Positions 48,301-60,516 of a stretch of DNA of 64,000 nucleotides are shown piece after piece. The stretch's first letter is position 1. Each line of letters starts with the position of its first letter. The translations under genes and the position numbers were made by a program. The notes under the pieces were generated by a model. That model was not told where the DNA came from and did not search any database. It saw only the letters and a list, made by a program, of their open reading frames with translations. Source of the stretch: Ziziphus jujuba (lineage: Eukaryota > Streptophyta > Magnoliopsida > Rosales > Rhamnaceae); NCBI RefSeq assembly GCF_031755915.1, contig NC_083386.1, forward strand, positions 8,432,001 through 8,496,000, written 5' to 3'.

Positions 48301-48511
48301 GAGAAGTGCTGGAATTTGTGGAATCAGTTTGTAGTTTGTGGGAGGAATAAGGAGATGTTTATAGAAGTGTGTTTTCAGTGCAGGTAGTTTGTGGTAAGTA
48401 AATCCCTTAGGGGAGGCTCTGTCGGATTTTCCATTGGAGGATCCGGTAGGGTTTCCCTAGGATCAGGGCTGTCTAGGGTTCCGGGGAAGGAATTCTGGAC
48501 GGGTCCTGACA
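42350..48511 (+). mobile_element. Solo LTR, subfamily II, split by a nested solo LTR
   Basis: The outer LTR begins TGTAACACCCCG at 42350 and ends CCTGACA at 48511, flanked by GTAGC at 42345-42349 and 48512-48516. The undisturbed sequence AACAGTAGCCATT is visible near 12787. The right half resumes at 47448 and matches the solo LTR at 13953-16955. Removing the nested copy leaves about 3.2 kb. The GC-rich block is at about 42890-43570. Confidence 0.92.
44466..47442 (+). mobile_element. Nested solo LTR, subfamily I
   Basis: It starts TGTAACACCCCGTCCC and ends GGGTCCTGACA, flanked by TGTAT at 44461-44465 and 47443-47447. The uninterrupted sequence CTGGTGTATGGTGTATGG is at about 15858-15875. It is close to the LTRs of the complete element, so subfamily I was active after subfamily II inserted here. 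Confidence 0.93.
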
Positions 48512-48516
48512 GTAGC

Positions 48517-51397
48517 CATTATATATTATGCAAGACATAAACACTATTTTGTATTTCCTATTTAATATTCTAATTCTTTATGGAAACATTATGCACAACG
48601 GACATTATTTACAACTGAATTATTTTTAAGGATATATTAGGCTCCACAAATCCAAACAAATTTGCATCATTTTTTATAAGGAAGCTAAAGGAAACTAAAT
48701 ATGTTTAAAAAAAAAATGTTTGGAATTTTAGGCACTTGCTAATCCTTAAAAAATGTTTCCCCACATCAACACATTAATATCTTGGGAACAACTATTATCA
48801 AATTTCGGTGTGTGTATATATATATATATATAATTTGGCACTTGGATCATCTTAAAATAATGTTTACATGAATTGGTACACTTGATTAGGCATAATTTGT
48901 AAATAAACATTTATATATACACATAACAATACTTCGGTTCTCCATTGGTAATTTGAGTAATTCAAAAGTAGTATGTTAGAGTTTTAAATTTTAGAATCCC
49001 AAATAAGTAAATTAGCAACCGAAGTAAATAAACAGTGACCTAATTTTTTAGGTAAAAGGAATTTCTTTCTAGGCAAGAAACGAATTAAAATAAATAATAA
49101 AAAAAAGAATATAACATCTGTGGCACAAATTACCATATAATGTAGGCTATTTTGCATATTTTGTATTAACCTAGCTAATTGCAACCAAGCTCTTTTATAA
49201 TTACAAGTGTATTTGCTTAGAAATTTTCTTTAATTAGAATTGCATAGATTAAACTCCTTTAGAATCCAACTGAAATAGTACTATAAATTTTATCAAATTA
49301 AAAGCACTATATATATATATATATGCAGACCGGGCCATATATATCCACAGAACAGCATATAATTGAAGAAATTAAGATGGCTGCAAAGGAAGGAATAGTC
49401 TCTTTCTTAATTACATAGAAATATGTTTCAGTATATTAAGGGGGTCTTTTTTCATATTATTATTTATTCGTAGCATAATTTGATTTTGTTTTATGAATGT
49501 GATTACAAATTAAATAAGGAAACAAATCCAATAAATCCTCCACAGTACGTATACGGCAAGTTCATTTATTGTTCACCGGAGAGACATTTTTTCTTTGCAA
49601 ATCAGAATGAAATATATTCATATTAGTTCAGAATATCAATCTCATCAAGAACAAATCAAAGATATTTATGTGGTATACATATGTAATTTTACTTATGTTT
49701 GAGGAATATTATATATTTATATATATAATATAAATTTTGTATATATATTGATATTTCTCTAAATCTTGGATGGGAGAAAAATTATATATGTATATGCATA
49801 TAGTAAGTGAAAGAAAAAATAAAATGCTGAGGATTTTATTTTTCAGTGTTTGGTTAAAATAAAAAGTGAAAAAAAAAAATAGTTAATCTTTCATCTGAAT
49901 AATGTTAAACAACATTACTCATAAAATTGTTAATTTTTAAAAATCTTAAACATTTATAAATTATCTACATATTTAAACTATATAAATAAAAAACTATTTA
50001 GGTTATATTAATAAATATTTATCCATTATATAAATATTTAAAATATTTATGTTTAGTTTATATTAATTTTTCAACCAATCAAATAATAAAATTTCATAAC
50101 TCTGCAAACATTCTTTTTTGATAAAAAAAATAATAGAATTTTTGGTGCCCCGGAAGATATGGAACCATATAGGCTTGGATAAATTTATGTTTAATTGTTT
50201 TTTAATGTCAGAAAATACATATCTCTTAGGATTACTTATTCCCCCATTTTCAAAAATAATTATTCATTTTTAAAACTTACCCAAATAATGATAAACGTTA
50301 AACATAAAATTGATAAGTCCTTAAAATCTTACCCAAATAATGATAAACGTTAAACATAAAATTGATAAGTCCTTAAAATCTTAAAAATGATCCATTATCT
50401 ATTTAAACTATGTAAATAAAAAATATTTAAAAAAATCTTAGGTTATATTAATAAATATTCAGACGTTATATAATATTTAAAAATATATATATTTAGATTA
50501 TGTTAATTTTTTAACCAATCAAATAATAACATCTCATCACTTTGTAAAACTTTTTATTTTTATTTTTTGATGAATCGCTTGATAAACATCTTCATAAAAT
50601 TCTTGATGCCCCCAGGCAGCAATAAAGCAAGGAATGAATGGAAAAGGGCGATTCCATAAGATTAGACAAATTTATGTTTTGTTAGTTTTACGTTCAGAGA
50701 AAACATATTCTTTCTCTTATTTTAAAGAATGGCTATTTCTTTTTAAAATTAAAAAAATAGTTATTCCTTTCCCAAAAACGTTTTTTTTTTTTTTTTTTTG
50801 TTGGCAAAAATTCTTTTCCAAAACTTAAGTAATACTTTATTCCTTTCCAAAACTTAAGGAATAATTATTCCTTCACCCAAAATATGTAAAAAATTAAACA
50901 TAAAATTGATAAATCCTAAAAATCTTAAACATGATGTACATTATCTACATATTTAAACTATATATACAAAAAAAAAATTTTAAATCACATAAAAATAAAA
51001 GTATATATATAGTAAATTAAATTTAATATAATAAGTTACATATTTAAACATTAATAAATTTAATTAAAATTTTTGAAATAAAAGTACGAAGAATATAAAC
51101 ATAAATATTGAAAATTTCAAAAGAATAAAAAGAATAATTAAAAAAATAAAAAATATATTTATTTATGCTATACATTATATTTAATCCATTGACAAGCATA
51201 GGAAAAAAAAGTTTAATGATTCCTATTCCTTATCTTTTATTCATTGGAATGACTATTCATATTTTATACTTAACGTGTTCTAAAAATAATTATTGAGAAA
51301 AAAAATTTAATTACGAGTTCCACTGCATTAATAAAAAAAATAAATTCTCCATCTTTTGATTATAATATTTGCAAGAATATAAACAAACATTAACCGC
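48517..51397. other. Gene-free AT-rich spacer upstream of JIP23-like copy C
   Basis: Paralogous to parts of 12790-19013. A 58-bp tandem duplication specific to this unit lies at about 50276-50390. TA repeats occur near 48817-48831 and 49306-49324. No coding signal. Confidence 0.65.
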
Positions 51398-51577
51398 TAT
51401 AAAAGACAAGGATAAACATGGGCTTATTTTGTCTTTATATTTGTAATTTCAGTTTGTCTATAATTAATTAAAGACACTACCTTTGGTACTTTGCACTTAA
51501 TTCATCTTGGCAGCTCTCTCTGCTCATTCTTCATACAGCACCGCTGATATCTTCATAGGTCCTTCTCCACCGTTAAG
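51398..51577 (+). promoter_or_regulatory. TATA box and leader exon of JIP23-like copy C
   Basis: TATAAAAG at 51398-51405 is followed by a leader conserved with copy A (CACTACCTTTGGTACTT, CAGCTCTCTCTGCTCATTC) and a donor CGTTAAG/GTAAAT at 51578. The leader intron would end at TTTCTCAG (52515), four bases before the start codon. Transcription start is inferred. Confidence 0.6.
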
Positions 51578-52519
51578 GTAAATAGTAAGTACTATCTTAT
51601 ACCTCGATTTACTTCTGATTTTTGGCGTTTTAGTGTTTGGTATGTCTTGTGGTTTTATTTTGTTAGTTCTGAAGAGAATAACCAAACATTATTCTCAGTA
51701 AACTATTTTCATCGTTGATGACAAGTTTAACATAGCTAATTTCCTCCATTTAAATACCTTTTATTTTCTTATGTGGTTGGAATATGATAAAATGATAAAA
51801 TATAAAATTAATTAATAATCACTAATAATTTTTTTGTACAATATTAATGAAAAATAATTTTTGAATAAAATGATTGTATATTTATAATATCCGGATATCA
51901 ACAATGTTGGTTTTCATATTACATAGACAACAAATTCATATTCACCCATTAGAAATTAGAAATGCTCTTAAAGCATTACAACAGAAATGTGGATTGTTAT
52001 GACACACAGGTTGAAAAGCTTGCTCTATTTGTAGCATCAAGGTCTACTTAATAGAGAGTTGATATTGAATCAATTTTAATGATTATTGTCTAAAACACAA
52101 TTAATTAATAACGTGTCTTCTTCTTTTTTTCTTTTTTTGGGGCTAAAATACATTGTCTTTTTTTTTTTTTTTTTTTTTTGGTTTTTGGGCTAATGTACAT
52201 TGTCTAACTTTCTATAAAGGTAGACAGGTAGAGACTTCCACATGGACGATGTCTACTTTAGTTCTTCCACATTAACTTAAGAAACTTGTAGAATATAATT
52301 GTATCGGAGATGATTTTTTTAAAACTATATGTATATATATATATATATATTTCTATTTTTATAATTAGATGAGAATTATTTTTGAACAATCCACATTCCT
52401 ATAGTGGAGATGCTCTTAGTTAAGAAAGTTGTAGCCTAGGAGCTTCTATATAGATATTCTTCTAACATGTTCCGTTGATTTGGTCATGCATATGTTGAAT
52501 TTTGAAATTTCTCAGATAT

Positions 52520-53656
52520 ATGGGAGACGCTGTGTTTGGCAACCCCATCACAAACTCAACTTTAGGACTGCCTGATTTTCTAGATAAGAAGAATATACAA
52601 CGCATAGACAGAGCTCGAATGGCCCTTAACATGAAGAATGCAGAGGAAAAGAATGCCAAAGCTCTCCAGTATTTGGAGAAACTGAAGGAACAATCTGAGG
52701 TTGGACTGGGAACACTTTGCCTACTCTACAATGCCACTGGGGATGCTATAAGCTATGTTACCCACAAGAATTGGCATGGACGTATTGGAGCTTCTCCATA
52801 TCCAATGCAGATTGCAAATGGACAATGGGCTGCCTTTATGCATGTTTCTAAGCCTGTTCACTCTATTGGGGCTGTTGTGTACCGTGGCAAGGACCCTCAA
52901 GGGGTTGATTGTGATTGGATGGTGTCATGGGACAACCCTAATGACAAAAATAAGTGGAACACGCAAGTAAGTATTTTACTTATATGGTACCGTTCTTTCT
53001 GCCAAAAAATAATGATAATAAATATAGCATCGTTCAAAACTTTCGAGGCCTAATTCATATGTAATTAATTTCATAATAGTTAAACCTACGCTGGGATGAG
53101 ACAAAATTAAAATAGTCTAAAAATGTATGCTCGTGGTCATAATATTTGATGGGTTAACAAAATCTGAATATCTGAATCGTTTTCAAAGTCAAACAAAAGT
53201 AAAATGAAATTGATTCAATTGTTAAACCATTAGTATTTACAATCAAGATTTTATAATTTAAAATATTAAAATGAAGAAGAAATTACTGTGAATAAAAAAA
53301 ATAAAAAAATCCTATAATTTTTTTAAAAAAATAATTAAAAAAAAAACTGTAAGGAATCCAAGTACAAGCTTAGGTTAAAAAAAAAAAAAAAAAAGAGTTT
53401 ATTTCATTTATTTATTACATTATTATTTTTAAAATTTTGATAAACCAAAATTATACAGGCATATTCGGAGATCCGTGAAAAAAACCACTTCTCAAATTGC
53501 GATTGGCAAGTAGTATATGATAAAATGCAAGTTAGCGGCGTTTATCACGATGGTGTTGAAGAAAAAAACAACTGGGACAGATGCTTCTTGTCTGCATGCA
53601 TTGGCAATCACAAATTCCCCATATTTGTGGCAGTATTTACCCTACAAGACGTTTGA
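52520..53656 (+). CDS. 23 kDa jasmonate-induced protein-like, copy C (intact)
   Basis: Two coding exons, 52520-52966 and 53459-53656, joined at ACGCAA/GTAAGT and TATACAG/GC, encode 214 residues. The start MGDAVFGNPIT follows the leader-intron acceptor; an ATG six codons upstream lies within the intron and is not used. Conserved family blocks are DRARMALNMKNAEEKNAKALQ, GTLCLLYNATGD, NWHGRIGASPYP, NGQWAAFMHV, AVVYRGKDPQG and CDWMVSW, then YSEIREKNHF in exon 2. No signal peptide or membrane segment is evident. The barley member is strongly induced by jasmonate and osmotic stress, but its biochemical role is not known. This is the only uninterrupted copy in the window. Confidence 0.9.
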
Positions 53657-56600
53657 TTTACTATCGCAGTTAGACTGCAACAACTAAAATACTAATATAT
53701 CATATGACAATATTTATAATAATATTTTATCATATTAATGCTGCGTTTGATATTAAATTATTTTATATTGGTTTGTATTGTAAAAGTGTTTGCACTGTTA
53801 CTTTGTGAATTCAAAAATAAATAAATAAATTGTTATAATGTATTTGGTGTTAAATTATATTACTAGATATTTTATCTTAAAAACTACAGCAACAAAGTTT
53901 TGGTAACTTAAAAGAGAAATTAAAAAACATGTTCCGTATATTTATATTTAAGTAATTATAAAAAAAAAATAAAATTTCATCTGAACTGTTTAGAATATTT
54001 TTAATAGTAAATATGAATTATTGTTTCTATAATATTAAAATTGACATTGTTTAAATTTTAAATAATATAAATAGACATTTAATTTTAAAATTATTCTTTA
54101 ATAGTAACATAGAGAAATTATTCAGTGCTCAACATGTACCAATCCATCTGGCATGTGATTTGATACACATAAAAAATAAAAGGCATTGGTATCGTTAATC
54201 ACGCATCATCTTATGGTGCAAAATTACCAACTAACACCATTATCATCTTTTCTTTTTATTCAGCTTTTATTATTAATTCTCTTTTGGAAAGGGATTTTTT
54301 TCCTCATATACTTGCCCAGATCTCTCCATCTCCATTAAACTCACACTTTGCTCACTACCTCCAACCTTTAATGCAAAATAATTATTGAACAACGGCGGAA
54401 AAAAATTCCAAACCCAAATAGGACAATAATCCAAATTATGGAACAACAAAAGACAAAACTATAATTTCTAAACAAATAAACTCGTTAACAGTAAAACTTC
54501 TGAAATTAATTCTTTTTTTATTTTTTCCACTAAATATTCATAAATTCAAAGAATTGAAGTACAAACCCATACTATATATTTTAGCAAGAAATCAAATTAA
54601 TTTTTAGAAGAAACCAAATTAATTTTTAGAAGAAAGGGGAGAGAGAAGAAAAAAAGAGATATGAGACCTATTCATAAGAGATAATATAATGCCTTCAAGT
54701 TTCGAGGAGAGTGGATGATGCAAGGAAGAGAAAATGGTTGAGGAAGTTAAAGCTAAAACCACAATACTCATTTCAACTTAGAAAGTTAGAGTATTTGTTC
54801 TTGTATGGGATCTTAATGAAATAGCCACTAAGAAGAAAACACCATAGAAAATGAATAAAGGTTTTTTCGGAAAACCAAAATAAGGAAGGATATAACTTAA
54901 AAATAATAATAATATTAAAAAAAAACTGACACTGAATGGGAGGGAAAAATAGTATTAGTTGCTGATTTGATTAAGAAATCTGACGTATAATTGATATTAT
55001 ACATGTACTTGTGTAATTTGCTATATGTACGACATAAGATAATAGACCATGTATATTTAATAATTTTTTTAATAAGGTGCACAAAAACTATATATGGTTA
55101 TTAATGAATTAAGTATTTTAATAATTTTTTGTTTTGAAAGAATTGATTTTATTTTTTTTTTATCATATCAATTTGACGAGTTGTTCAGGAAAAACCACTG
55201 GAAAGATTTTTTTTTTTTTTTTAAATGGCTATCTATTTTTTTAATATTAAAAAAATATATAATAATAGACAAAGCTATTTGAGATTCATTTAGAATATTC
55301 ATAAATTACACATACTTATTGCCAAAAAAAAAGAAATTACACTTAGACCCATTTGAAAATTCATCATTAACCTTCCTTAATGTTTTTAAATTTATCAATC
55401 ATCCCTACTGTTAATGTGATTATTAAAATTTAATCATCAACCTAAGTCGAAGGGTGTAATATTTACATCCTGGTTAATGTTTTGAATTTCATCACTAACC
55501 ATCCTTAATGTTTTGTTTCTTATATGGTTAACTATATATAACATTTGTGAATGAATTGTGATCAAGATTCTATCTTTTTCTTTAATGTATTGTTAATTCG
55601 AAAATTCGAACAACAATCTAGTATCTTCATCTTTATTATTACTTGTTACTTTATTATTATTACTTTTTTTTTTTTTTGGCCTCTTTGTTATAGCAACTTC
55701 ATCTCCTCAATAGAATAAAAAGAAAGAAATTAAAAAATAAATAAGATAAACATGAAAAGTTTTATTATAGGTTGATTTTTTTACTTTTCTTCAGGTAATT
55801 TTTATTTTTTATTTTTTAGCATTGAAGTAATTAATTTTATTGGCCTTCAATTGATTAAAGCTAACTTTATTTATTTAATTATTTATTTTGATTATTTTCA
55901 GTCTAATTGGAATTTAAGCACTTGGTACATTCCTCTTGGAATTATTGGAAAGAGTTTCACTACAAACAAAATAATCTTGCCAACAACCATCTAAAATGTT
56001 GTCCATATCTAAAGTTTAGTTGCTAAAATTGCTCGATTATATTTGTATATATCTCCATCACAAAATAATGTTACATTAATCTTTACACTTGAATAGACAT
56101 AACTTTGCAAATAATCATTTAAAATGTACACAACAATATTACTCAAAATTTGAATTATGTATATTTAGTTGTAATATGGAAAAGGGCTCTACATGAAAAA
56201 GAGTGTTTATCAGTTCATAACTAATTGTTTTATCCAATAACCAAACCGATCTAATCTTAGCTAATTTTCTGAATTTTGTATCTGATCGAAACCGAAATAC
56301 ATATTCAATCCAATTCAATTCATAATAAATTTATTTGGATCAGGTTGGGCAATCAATTTTTATTTTTAATTGGACTAGACTGGATATTAAATTGATTTGT
56401 TAACTTTTTTTAGGTTTTTTAATTTTATAGGCTTTTTCATTTTTTATAGTCTTTTTTCATCGTAAATGATCCAAAAAAAATTTGGTTTTTTTAATCTTTT
56501 TATTTACTTGAAAATCAATAATTAAATTATAATATGCCTATAAAAAAGATTAAAAATATTTATATAAAAATAAAAATATTCAATAAATTATAAAATATGT

Positions 56601-57593
56601 ATTTTTTAAATATATTATAAATAGGTCAGTTCAATTCAATTTAGATTAAAATTTTAAATTCAACAACCGATTAAAACCAAATCAAATTGATTTTTTAAAA
56701 AATCAATCCAAACAAAACCAAATAAAAATCAATTAACCAATTCAATTATATTGGATTGAATCGGTTTGGTTAGTTTGTTGAACACCCCTAATTGACACCA
56801 ATTTTACTAGAGAATATATTTTATTTTAATTTAGATAGACAATTAGCATAATACAAGTTGTTGTCATAATATATAATTTTTTTGAAAGAAAAAACAAAAT
56901 TATACCTCTAAGTTCACTTATACTATATTCATATTAATTAGTTTCTTGTATCCATATTTAATTTATATAAATTACAAGATATAAAATGTAGACGTTATCA
57001 ACACAACTTGATGCAATATGTATTAGATTTCTCATTTTATTTTACATAGTAAAAATAAAAGAGCTAACTGTAGTATTCAAAAACTTTATTTTATTTCAAA
57101 TATTAAATGATAGAAGAAGCAAATTAATTTATGTTTTCAAAGTAAAAAAAAAAAAGAAAAAAGGTCAAAAAGAGAGTTGTAAACTATAAACATTTTGATT
57201 GATAACAGTTTATTAGTTTTTATTTTTGTCATCATTTGGAAAAATAGATATGGAGAGCAATTAAAGGGATGAAAAATGTACCCGAAGAAATAAAACAATT
57301 AAAAACTGTAAACGGGATTAATTAATAAAAATCAATAACTCATTTACCGAATTTCATATTTCTTTATTAAAAAATTAATTTAACATTTTTTAGTTACAGC
57401 AATTTCATAATAAGCAAAATTTTACTTTCTATGAAAATGGACGACAACTCCAAACCATGACTAATTATTATTGTTGTGCTCAATATTTAAAAGTAAATAG
57501 AATAAATTGTAATAAAATGTAAAACACACACATATATATGTATATATATTTTTCTGTTGAGAAATAATTTTTTTTAATATATATATATATATA
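53657..57593. other. Gene-free AT-rich intergenic region
   Basis: Up to about 55200 it is paralogous to the region after copy A. Beyond that it is single-copy here. The stretch about 56210-56790 contains many CCAATTCAATT/AATTGGATTG and CGGTTTGGTT-like words, ends near TTGAACACCCCTAA, and looks like a decayed dispersed repeat. No coding exons seen. Confidence 0.55.
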
Positions 57594-57937
57594 TAGAAAT
57601 TTTATAGTGAGAACGGTCCGTATGAGAACCGCAGTATTAGTGACGGTTTTTCATAGTATTAACGATGGTTTTTTAAAAAATCATCACCAATACTATGAAA
57701 AGCTGTCACCAATACTGTGGTCCATATGAGGACCGTCCGCACCATAGACTGACTGATATATATATATATATATACACAATCCGTCTATGGTGCGGATGAT
57801 TCTCATACGGATCATAATATTAGTGACAGTTTTTTATAATATTAGTAACAATTTTTTAAAAAATCGTTGTTAATACTATAAAAAACTATCAAGACTGAGT
57901 AGTTCTGACCGTTCTGACCGTACCGTAGAATTTCTAT
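57594..57937. mobile_element. Double-foldback MITE-like element
   Basis: Two hairpins lie side by side. The first, 57613-57736, has long arms (ACGGTCC...GGACCGT) folding about 57675 at TTTTTTAAAAAA. The second, about 57781-57900, folds around 57860. Between them, CCGCACCATAGAC (57737-57749) is the inverted match of GTCTATGGTGCGG (57783-57795). Outer ends TAGAAATTTTATAGTGAGAACGG and CCGTAGAATTTCTA are imperfect inverted repeats, flanked by TA-rich sequence. No coding capacity. Confidence 0.6.
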
Positions 57938-57975
57938 ATTTATATATAATTTCTGGGCAATTACGTTGACACGTG

Positions 57976-58106
57976 GCATTGGATGTTGAGGAAGGCTCTC
58001 GAAGCCTCTCTTTCTTCTTTCCTTATTCTCTGTTTCTCGGGCATTTGGATGTAGAGGAAGGCTCTCGAAGCCTCTCTTTCTTCTTTCCTTATTCTCTGTT
58101 TCTCGG
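57976..58106 (+). repeat. Tandem 65-bp duplication upstream of ISCA1-like gene
   Basis: Two near-identical copies (57976-58040 and 58041-58106) of a segment running GGATGT(T/A)GAGGAAGGCTC to TCTGTTTCTCGG. An ACACGTGGC motif (57970-57978) precedes the first. The second ends in TCTCG/GTAAGAG, which could be a splice donor of an untranslated leader. This may be the promoter-proximal part of the ISCA1-like gene. Confidence 0.5.
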
Positions 58107-58485
58107 TAAGAGATTTTTGTGTAATCCCATCTAGATTTTCTTTCTGATTAGGGTTCGTGTCTTCATATTATTATTACCTTCACATTGAAACAATTGCTCT
58201 TTGAGTTTTGGTTTAAAAAAAAAAATGTTTGGCTGCGAAGAAAAGTGAATGAAGTTCAATTTCCTTCTAATTAATTATCGTTATCATTATTTTTCCAGTT
58301 CTTCTGAGCTTTGAATTAATTCTTTGTACCCCAATTTTAATTTTTTTTGTTTATTTATATGAAATCAGCACTGTACCTCCTAAGCGATTACAGTGTTACC
58401 CCATTATTGGACTAGGAATTTCAAATCTGTAGCTGAGAAAAAAAAACACAAAAAAAAAATTAAAAGGCAAACGAAGAGAGTGAAA

Positions 58486-60516
58486 ATGGCAGCTCCTTCT
58501 TCATCTTCATTGTTGTCGAAGGTGGGACCAGCCTTCAAACGCCAAGCCCTGAGCATAACGGACGCCGCCGCCGCTAGAATACGCCACCTTCTTCAACAGC
58601 GCCAGCGCCCTTTTCTTCGGCTCGGCGTCAAGGCTCGCGGCTGCAATGGCTTATCCTACACCCTCAATTATGCTGGTATAGCTATTTGTTTCCCCTCTTG
58701 CATTTCTTCTATTCATTTCTAAGCCTTTCATTTTATTATTATTATTATTATTATTTTGGTTTACTTTTTAAATTAGTGCTTAATTATCAAGTTCTTCGCT
58801 TTTCTGTTTTACAAAAGAACTAAGTTTTTATGTAATCTGGATTTTAAATATTGTTTAGAAAATTTAAGATTGTGAACACACTGATAGAGAAAATAAATAA
58901 ATAAATGGCGGAGAGTCCAAATTAATTTAATGAGTGTGTGGGTGCTGTTTTTCATTGTCAACTTTTGCTCAATTTTTGACAAAAAGCAGTGAAATTAAAA
59001 AGTTTTAAGAAATTTGTATGATTGCGGAAAAGGGTGTTTGAAGAATGTTTTTGGAGTAAAACAAATGGTCCAAGGAAGACAAAGTTTGACTTTTCTTTAG
59101 TTTAATTGGTAGGCTACACGAAAGGAAACCCCAACGCAATCTTTGATGCTGCACTTGTTGCAATCAGATTCCAAATGTTATAATGTTTGTGCTGGGAAAG
59201 GGGTAAAAGAGGCGTAACAATTGAATAAATGGAATCGGTGATATGGTGTACTCTCAATTATGGCTTTAAATGCTTTCGTTGAGATTTTATAGTGCAAGTT
59301 GCTATTGCAGTTTATCATGTTGTGCCTTGTGGTCTTAAGTGTAAGAAGAAAACTGAGGGTAGCATCGCTTCTTATTGGGTTGTGTCCTGAATGTTTGGGT
59401 CACTGATCCACATTCTAATTCTGTTCTTGTGATCCATGGCCTTGGCATGCAGTTCTCTGTAATGTACTGTTACTATGTGTGAGGGCTAATTCATAGTTCA
59501 GGATAATAAACTGTGATTGCTGGAAATGTCTATCTGAGCTTAGATCCACGAATTGTATGTCCTGTATATCCTTTCTTTGTTGGGTTATCGTTCTTTCGGA
59601 CATGTTCATGGTGAATTTGGGGTGGTGTTTTCAGAACGAGAGTGAATATGTGATATTCTTCTGATTTTGGACTTTGTCGCCAACTTACATGGGCCAAAGA
59701 AACTGTTCCACTACTTGTGCACTCTTTGTTTTCTGTTTTCGATTCCATTTCTTATTGGTTCTGTCTTTATGTGTGCTTTTCTTATTTTATCTCAACTGAA
59801 TATAAATTTTCAGCCACTGTTAGCTTCCCTTTGGGTTACATCAATATGTATTTTTCATAGGAAGTAATGCCTGTTATTTATTTAGTTCTTAATGCTCTGT
59901 CACATTTTTTCAGATGAGAAAGGTAAGTTTGATGAGTTAGTCGAAGACAAAGGTGTGAAGATATTGATTGATCCAAAGGCCCTAATGCATGTTATTGGAA
60001 CGAAGATGGATTTTGTTGACGACAAGCTTAGGTACACACGTCTTGTTTAAGTTGTGTCTTTCCATCTGGATGCATACTCATCGTAATACACTTAACTGTG
60101 GGGTATAAGCCTACATTTACTTTAACTTAATTGTTATGACTTGCTTACTCGGTTTGATCCAATGAGTTTAGAAAATTTCTCACCTGCATTTTGGTTGATG
60201 ACACCTTGATTGTATGGAACTTATTTACTTATTTACACTCTCCATTGTTAGATTATGATGCGTGTGAAATCAGTATGGATATTTGGTCATCCACTGGCCA
60301 CAGTTACTGATTCATACTTTGTTGTCCCAATTCTAGTTTGCATTAACTGTCATGGCTAACAATATAAATATTTTTTTTGGTGAATTTGGCTGACAATACT
60401 CGTTATGCAGGTCTGAGTTTATTTTTATCAATCCAAATTCAAAAGGCCAGTGTGGTTGTGGAGAGTCCTTTATGACAACAAGTAGTTCGGCTGCTACTAA
60501 GCAAGGAGGTAGGTAA
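58486..60516 (+). CDS. Iron-sulfur assembly protein IscA-like 1, mitochondrial
   Basis: Three exons, 58486-58675, 59914-60031 and 60411-60516, give 137 codons. The A-type carrier helps mature iron-sulfur proteins in the mitochondrial matrix. The three ligand cysteines are present: C53 in RGCNGL, and C117 and C119 in QCGCGES. Other family blocks are [32 protein letters not shown] and [15 protein letters not shown]. The basic, serine-rich N-terminus ([19 protein letters not shown]) fits a mitochondrial presequence. I chose this start because the presequence begins there and the pseudogene copies share it; an in-frame ATG at 58393 would add a Lys-rich tail. Splice phases are consistent, with D64 and R103 each split. 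The stop TAA overlaps a donor-like AG/GTAAGT, so an alternative last exon is possible. Confidence 0.93.

Noticed and set aside
52502..52519. Earlier ATG for JIP23-like copy C (and 20107 for copy A)
   Set aside because: The six extra codons precede the leader-intron acceptor TTTCTCAG, and the family starts at MGD.
58393..58485. Upstream in-frame ATG extending the ISCA1-like protein
   Set aside because: It would add a Lys-rich low-complexity tail from A-rich leader sequence, and the 8058 and 36487 copies do not conserve it; the start at 58486 gives a normal presequence.
59667..59867. Hydrophobic 66-codon frame
   Set aside because: It lies inside intron 1 of the ISCA1-like gene and is composed of T-rich intron sequence.
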